A stretch of DNA of 34,393 bases from Chromera velia (taxonomy: Eukaryota; Sar; Chromeraceae). The notes under the pieces are model-generated. The model saw only the letters and a list, made by a program, of their open reading frames with translations. It searched no databases and was not told the DNA's origin. The DNA lies in assembly GCA_018398765.1 (NCBI GenBank), contig JAHBMJ010001186.1, forward strand, positions 1 through 34,393, written 5' to 3'. The number at the start of each line of letters is the position of its first letter. Position 1 is the stretch's first letter. The translations under genes and the position numbers were made by a program. Positions 30,111-34,393 of this stretch are shown here, in pieces.

Positions 30111-30454
30111 GTCAGCCTATCGCAAGAAAAGGGCAAAAAATAAATAGCAACTTTAAGAAGGAAGAAAGAAAGGAAACACAGAAGCGATGAAAAAGTGCAT
30201 GTATTGATACGAAGCAAGACCCTAGCATGAATATGAAAAGCTGTGGGAGGGACGAAAGAAAAGTAATATGGCCTCATCGATCGTACATGAGGTCTTTTTT
30301 TTCGAACGCAGATTCGACCCTATGTGTTGTCGTGCATACAAAGAGAAACCAAATTCAGATAGAAATGGCACCAGAAAATTCCATTTTGTCGGCTGCACAT
30401 GTCAATTCAATTCACGCGTTTAAGTTTCCTGAAGATCGATGAATGAATTTGCAG

Positions 30455-30574
30455 TGAAAGGCACCTCTAAAGGGCAAACCGAGAAAGAGGTCCAAGCAGC
30501 TAGTGCAGATCCAGAGGGATCTGAGAAGAGCAGCGAGATCCGCTTTGGGCCTGAGGGGTACAACAGGCTCCTCG
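30455..30574 (+). CDS. Exon: polar tail segment
   Basis: A 120-nt phase 1-1 exon that reads VKGTSKGQTEKEVQAASADP, EGSEKSSEIRFGPEGYNRLL. The donor is GTCAGT. The 344-bp intron before it and the 384-bp one after it hold no gene. Confidence 0.7.
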
Positions 30575-30958
30575 GTCAGTAAAGAGATAAGTTAATTCAG
30601 GACGTTTGTTAATTAATTCGATGTTTTGGACGTTTGTTTACTTATTCCCTCATTTCCATGAAAGTCCGATTGAGGTTCAGCCCAGAAGGCTGTAGAACGT
30701 TGAAAAAGCCTTTCCTGTCTGAGTGCAGTCCCATGGTGGGTCATGATGAATTGTCACTCAGCTGTTGGGCTGTTTTGCCTTCCTGCCATTTGGTCCATAA
30801 AGTAGGTGCGGTGAGAGCATATTCGGATTTTTGCAAAACAACGGGCCATTCTTCTGTCGGTGCGCATGATAGTATGAGGAATTGATGCAAAGGCAAACGA
30901 TCTGCAGTTTTTCAATCAAACTGAAAGCAACAACGACACTCTCCATATAATATTGCAG

Positions 30959-31024
30959 CTGCCAGCGCGGTGGGTGACCGGCAGAAAGATGAGGCCGTAG
31001 ATGAGAGTGACTCGAGCAGCGAAG
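30959..31024 (+). CDS. Exon: short acidic tail segment
   Basis: A 66-nt phase 1-1 exon (AASAVGDRQKDEAVDESDSS, then SE) from acceptor TATTGCAG to donor GTCTGT. It fits the acidic composition of the final exon. Confidence 0.65.
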
Positions 31025-31256
31025 GTCTGTCTCAGAAGGGACTGCTATTCCAGTTGTAAGGTGCTTCGTCAAGCTATTCATTCCTGCGCCTGCATGTTCT
31101 TATCATCTTTTGTCTTTCCTGTTTCAAAATTGCCCTTCTCGATCTTATCATTTGATTCATAGTCCGCCACTCGTTCTATGCCCATCGCGCCGGTCTGTCC
31201 CTTTCGGGGTTCAAACTTGATTTCTGTCTGTTTCATTTGCTCAATTCAATTTGCAG

Positions 31257-31837
31257 AGTCTTTCCTGGAGCAGTTTGGAGATCTCAAAGAGTTGCTGAAT
31301 CTAGCAAGAAAGCGGGTAGGGGACGAAGAGTCCGATGGAAGCTCAGCAAAGGAAAACGACTCCGAGTCCTCCAATGGAGAGCCGTCACCCCCACAAGGAC
31401 TGCCAGGAGGGAAACCAATTACGGAAGAAAAAAGCGTTGAAAAAGTAGACTCGGAGGACCACGAAGGTTCGGAAGAAGGGGACGGCTCTGAAGAAGAAAG
31501 TGTTGAAGAGGTGGAGACAGAGTCCGAAGAAGAGGAGGAAGAGGAAGACGGCCACTCTGAGGAGTCTGAGTCAGACAAGGAAGAAGAAGCGCAGGCCGCT
31601 GGAAGAAATCAAGGCAACCGTCGGGGCTAACGGGTTGCCGCCGCCTCTTCTGATCATGCTGCAGCAGCGAAGAGCACACAGAGGGATCTTCCAAAATCTG
31701 AAGAAGATCAAAAGGCTGTCAATACAGATGCCCTGCGTTCTCAGAGCGTGTACGTGACACAACAGTCGAAGGTCGGGTCTGTTTCTGAAGTTTCGGAGGA
31801 GGACTCCGAATCTGAATCAGAATTAGATGGCCCGTGA
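31257..31837 (+). CDS. Last exon: acidic Ser/Glu-rich C-terminus, with an internal TAA or 45-nt intron
   Basis: Phase 1 start. It reads ESFLEQFGDLKELLNLARKR, then a long run rich in Ser, Glu and Asp (EESDGSS, EEEEEEEDGHSEESESDKEE). The frame meets TAA at 31628-31630, but the same frame stays open for 68 more codons of matching composition (KSTQRDLPKSEEDQ, EVSEEDSESESELDGP) to TGA at 31835-31837. A 45-nt in-frame intron from 31620 (GTCGGG) to 31664 (GCTGCAG) would remove the stop. Either end is possible. Confidence 0.68.
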
Positions 31838-32240
31838 GACATACAGATGAGAAACTTTAGAAGGAAATCATCCGAGAGAGAGCTTCGGCATACAGGCTGG
31901 ATTGAGACAGCCGGTCTGACTGGTGTGAGCGGTATGGGTCGGAGGCAGGCAGGGAGATCGGCTCTTTTGCTGTGAGGCAATGCACACTTTAAATTCTACC
32001 AAACCCACAGGGAGATCACTCAAATGATTTTTTGAATATTTTTTCATCAAGTCTTAGGTCAGGATCGAGATGTAAACAGTCAAAAGAACAGCATCAGCAA
32101 AAGTTTATCAATTTTCCCTTACGGCCCAAGGCGCATGCGAATTTTGTTTTCCATCATTTTACGCATGTCGCTGTCTCTCAAGGCTTTTGTCTCTTTGCCA
32201 GTATCATTTTCCTTTTTTCTTATCACTGTCTGCCTCAGGC
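31838..32240. other. 3' flank without recognisable gene
   Basis: Beyond the last stop I see no conserved frame. A canonical AATAAA signal is not obvious in the first 400 bases, so the transcript end cannot be placed. The last bases of this interval are pyrimidine-rich. Confidence 0.6.
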
Positions 32241-32270
32241 TTGTCTATCTGTCCGTGTGTCCGTCCGTCC

Positions 32271-32306
<36 letters not shown>

Positions 32307-32345
32307 TCTGTCTGTCTGTCTGTCTCTCTGTGTTGTCTGTCTGTG

Positions 32346-32390
<45 letters not shown>

Positions 32391-32404
32391 CGTCCGTCCG
32401 TCCG
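32241..32404. repeat. (CTGT/CCGT)n tetranucleotide array
   Basis: Forty or so CTGT units with blocks of CCGT at both ends. Frames through it encode Cys-Leu-Ser-Val repeats and are not genes. Confidence 0.96.
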
Positions 32405-32445
32405 TGTGTGTGTGTGGGTGTGTGTGTGTAAGTTTATGTGTGTAA

Positions 32446-32483
<38 letters not shown>

Positions 32484-32615
32484 ATATATAAGTGTGTGTG
32501 TGTGTGTGTGTGTGTGTCTGTGTCTGTGTGTATGTGTGTGTATGTGTATGTGTGTGATAGTCAGTGTGTGTGTGTGTGTATGTGTGTGTGTATGTGTGTG
32601 TAAGTGTGTGTGTGT

Positions 32616-32659
<44 letters not shown>

Positions 32660-32675
32660 GTGTCTGTCCGTTTGT
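32403..32675. repeat. (GT)n microsatellite with interruptions
   Basis: Long GT array broken by TAAGT, TATGT and TCTGT units. Frames through it encode Cys-Val repeats and are not genes. Confidence 0.96.
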
Positions 32676-32699
32676 GTCTGTCCGTTTGTGCCTCTATGT

Positions 32700-34393
32700 G
32701 GATGTGTCAGACTGCTAGTGGATGTGTATACACTGTAAGTTAAGCAGTGATGAAAACAAGGCTGGAACACTCAGTTAAAGCAATGTGGAAGCTTGGATAA
32801 AGTAATTCTAGGTTTGAGTAGAGACAAACAAGATATAAATGTAAAAGTATGTACCAGTGAAACTACGTACCTTCTTGGCTACTGAAACTAGGTACCAGTA
32901 TAGACCACTAATTATTACTTTAAGATAAACTCGCTTTGTAATTAGTGACAATTGTCTTCAAAACACGCATTAGAAAATGTATATGCCCATTTATGCATAG
33001 CTGGGCATCGAACGGCCAGGGGCCAGGGCACGTTGACGGGCAGGGCCGCGCGCCACAAGCAAAACAAGCGAACAACACATGGAGTTGCGCAACACTGTAT
33101 GGCGGTCGGATTAATTAATTGAGGGAATTAATTAATACGTACAATTGGAAATACGCATGCAGTAATGAAATAAATCAGATTAGTGAGATTGGAGTCAGAT
33201 TGATACGATTGAACAAAGAGAATCAGAAGTACTCAGGACTGACAGACTTATGATATATTAAGACAAGATAAGATCTCTTCATAGGCAGTGAGCCTGGGGC
33301 CGCTAGCCTAGTAGAAATTTTCTGCATTAAAGACTACTAAGAATCACACTTTTCAAATATAAAAATAATCAAAATATTCAATTATAATCAATCAACTTCT
33401 GAGAACTTGAAAAGTAATTATATTTAATCAATTTTGATTATACAGCCTTGGCTGTAACGCCCTGGATGTAGGTGATAATAGAGTGTATTATGATATACAA
33501 AGAAATTTCTAGAGAAATTTATAATCTCTGTAATAATTAGTTACTTTAAGCTGGTTGGTTACTTAGTTAATTAGAAGATATCGAACCCTACAGTTAGTGC
33601 TTTAAGCTCCAAATGACGGTGCAAGTCGAGGCTTGGTATACAGTGGATGGTAAGTGGACCGGAGGGCACCCCGGAACATAAATCCTATCCTATTCTAAAT
33701 AAAACATTGAAATGATTGGATTAATAACAGCATTACTACTAGTAACTATACTAGTAATTAAATTATGTCACATAAGAGTTATGTGCTCATGTTCAAAAAA
33801 TCTAGGCGTCAGCTAAAGAAAAAAAAAAAAAAGAAAAAAAGTAAACGATCCGAGGAGATCTTTTTTTTTTTTTCTTTTTTACTTTTTTACCCTGAACAAC
33901 ACTTAACAACAGTTGTGCAACACATCAACAACACTTGAACAACAGTTGTTTGGCCAAAAAAGAAAAACAAAAAGAAAAAAAATAAAGGATTTTTGGGGAT
34001 CTTTTTTTTTTTTCTTTAGCCGACGCCTAGCAAAAAATAAACTTTTTGGAATAATTAACTTACAATGATAGTCTTTGTTGTGAACCACCTCAGTTCACAC
34101 CTACCATCCGACTTGCCTGTATCGCGGGGCAGCCTCGTCCCTAGTCGGGCCTAGTGGACTTAGTAGTGGTGCAAGCAGTGCGCCACCCCTGCACTGCCTG
34201 TTAATCGGCCCCGACCGGCATGTGTGCAGGCCTATCGCATTCTATAGCGTGCAGTGATTGATGGATTGATGTGAATCCTCACACCCAAAGAGTGTGATTG
34301 ATGAAATTAAAGGCTAGCAATACGTTTTTACGTTTGTTACCCACATCATACACGTAAGTCTGTCAAACACATGCTAGTACATCATCCGTCTAC
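32700..34393. other. AT-rich region of different composition, no gene recognised
   Basis: AT content rises sharply past 32700, with islands of high GC (33015-33060, 34120-34230). I find no credible coding frame, rRNA or tRNA. Notable elements are a direct repeat of GAAACTA-GTACC type (32850-32900), a hairpin TGCCCA/TGGGCA (32984-33007), a near-palindrome around AAATTTCTAGAGAAATTT (33503-33520), and the foldback at 33802-34030. It may be part of a transposable element or another repeat family. Confidence 0.5.
33802..34030. repeat. Inverted repeat with A-rich/T-rich arms (foldback)
   Basis: CTAGGCGTCAGCTAAAG followed by a poly(A) tract at 33802-33831 is matched in reverse complement by a poly(T) tract followed by CTTTAGCCGACGCCTAG ending at 34030, with one mismatch outside the homopolymers. 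The 170-bp interior has a second GATC-T-rich block at 33857 and repeated AACAACAGTTGT motifs (33905-33950). Confidence 0.85.

Larger units (their letters stand above)
235..31837 (+). other. Giant modular membrane protein gene (5'-truncated): PAN/EGF/sushi/HYR ectodomain, multi-pass core, cytoplasmic tail
   Basis: One multi-exon gene is inferred because successive exons on the + strand join in compatible phase with GT donors and mostly TGCAG acceptors. Extracellular exons are almost all phase 1-1, membrane exons phase 0-0, tail exons phase 2 then 1. The ectodomain has 8 PAN, 14 EGF, 7 sushi, one beta-sandwich-like and 2 HYR modules, followed by a Cys-rich stalk and about nine helices. This resembles large protist surface proteins with a GCC2/GCC3 stalk and a multi-pass C-terminal domain. 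No start codon or signal peptide is visible, so the 5' end is upstream. Introns contain microsatellites and low-complexity pyrimidine tracts, and I see no other gene in them. Uncertain joins are 19032/19369, 22333/22925, 24805/24994 and 27674/28345. The window could hold two genes split near 27698. Confidence 0.72.

Noticed and set aside
32032-32718. Long frames with Cys-Leu-Ser-Val and Cys-Val repeats
   Set aside because: They come from the CTGT and GT arrays, are open in several frames, and have no non-repeat part of interest.
33000-33660. Possible tRNA or rRNA fragments in the GC islands of the AT-rich tail
   Set aside because: I could not find A- and B-box pairs or a cloverleaf, nor any conserved rRNA motif.

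Overview
The window reads as nuclear DNA of a protist with long, microsatellite-rich introns. Domain content (PAN/Apple, calcium-binding EGF, sushi, HYR, Cys-rich stalk, multi-pass membrane core), GC near 50%, many small exons and introns of about 0.3-0.8 kb fit a chromerid-type alveolate such as Chromera. That assignment is inference; another alveolate or a stramenopile cannot be excluded.

Almost the whole window (about 235-31837, + strand) is best explained as one giant, 5'-truncated gene with roughly 50 placed exons, about 11.6 kb of coding sequence and about 3,900 visible residues. Its start and signal peptide lie upstream of base 1. The order is: two PAN + two EGF (235-2241); two PAN + three EGF (2756-5418); four sushi (5935-7871); one EGF; two PAN + two EGF (8782-11350); two PAN + three EGF (11581-14022); three further EGF, the last split over a normal exon and a 24-nt micro-exon; a beta-sandwich-like Cys-containing domain (16119-16571); one EGF; three sushi (17569-19032); two HYR (19369-20811); a Cys-rich GCC2/GCC3-like stalk (20641-23300); about nine membrane helices (23291-25930); and a long charged cytoplasmic tail (26000-31837) ending in an acidic Ser/Glu-rich segment. 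Nearly every extracellular domain sits in its own exon flanked by phase-1 introns. The membrane exons switch to phase 0.

The layout suggests a surface adhesion or receptor protein: sugar- and protein-binding modules outside, a multi-helix core, and a probable signalling or scaffolding tail inside. The ectodomain grew by duplication. A block of nine exons (235-5418) is repeated in the same order at 8782-14022, and some exons were later homogenised.

Three places threaten the reading frame: an in-frame TAG in the first sushi exon (6066-6068), a donor that reads TT instead of GT after the last sushi (19032), and a TAA in the last exon (31628-31630) followed by 69 more open codons in the same frame. 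A ladder of nine 58-bp repeats (10733-11240) each carries a copy of a splice acceptor plus the start of an EGF exon.

From 32031 on there is no recognisable gene: CTGT/GT microsatellites to 32700, then an AT-rich stretch to the end that includes a poly(A)/poly(T) foldback structure.
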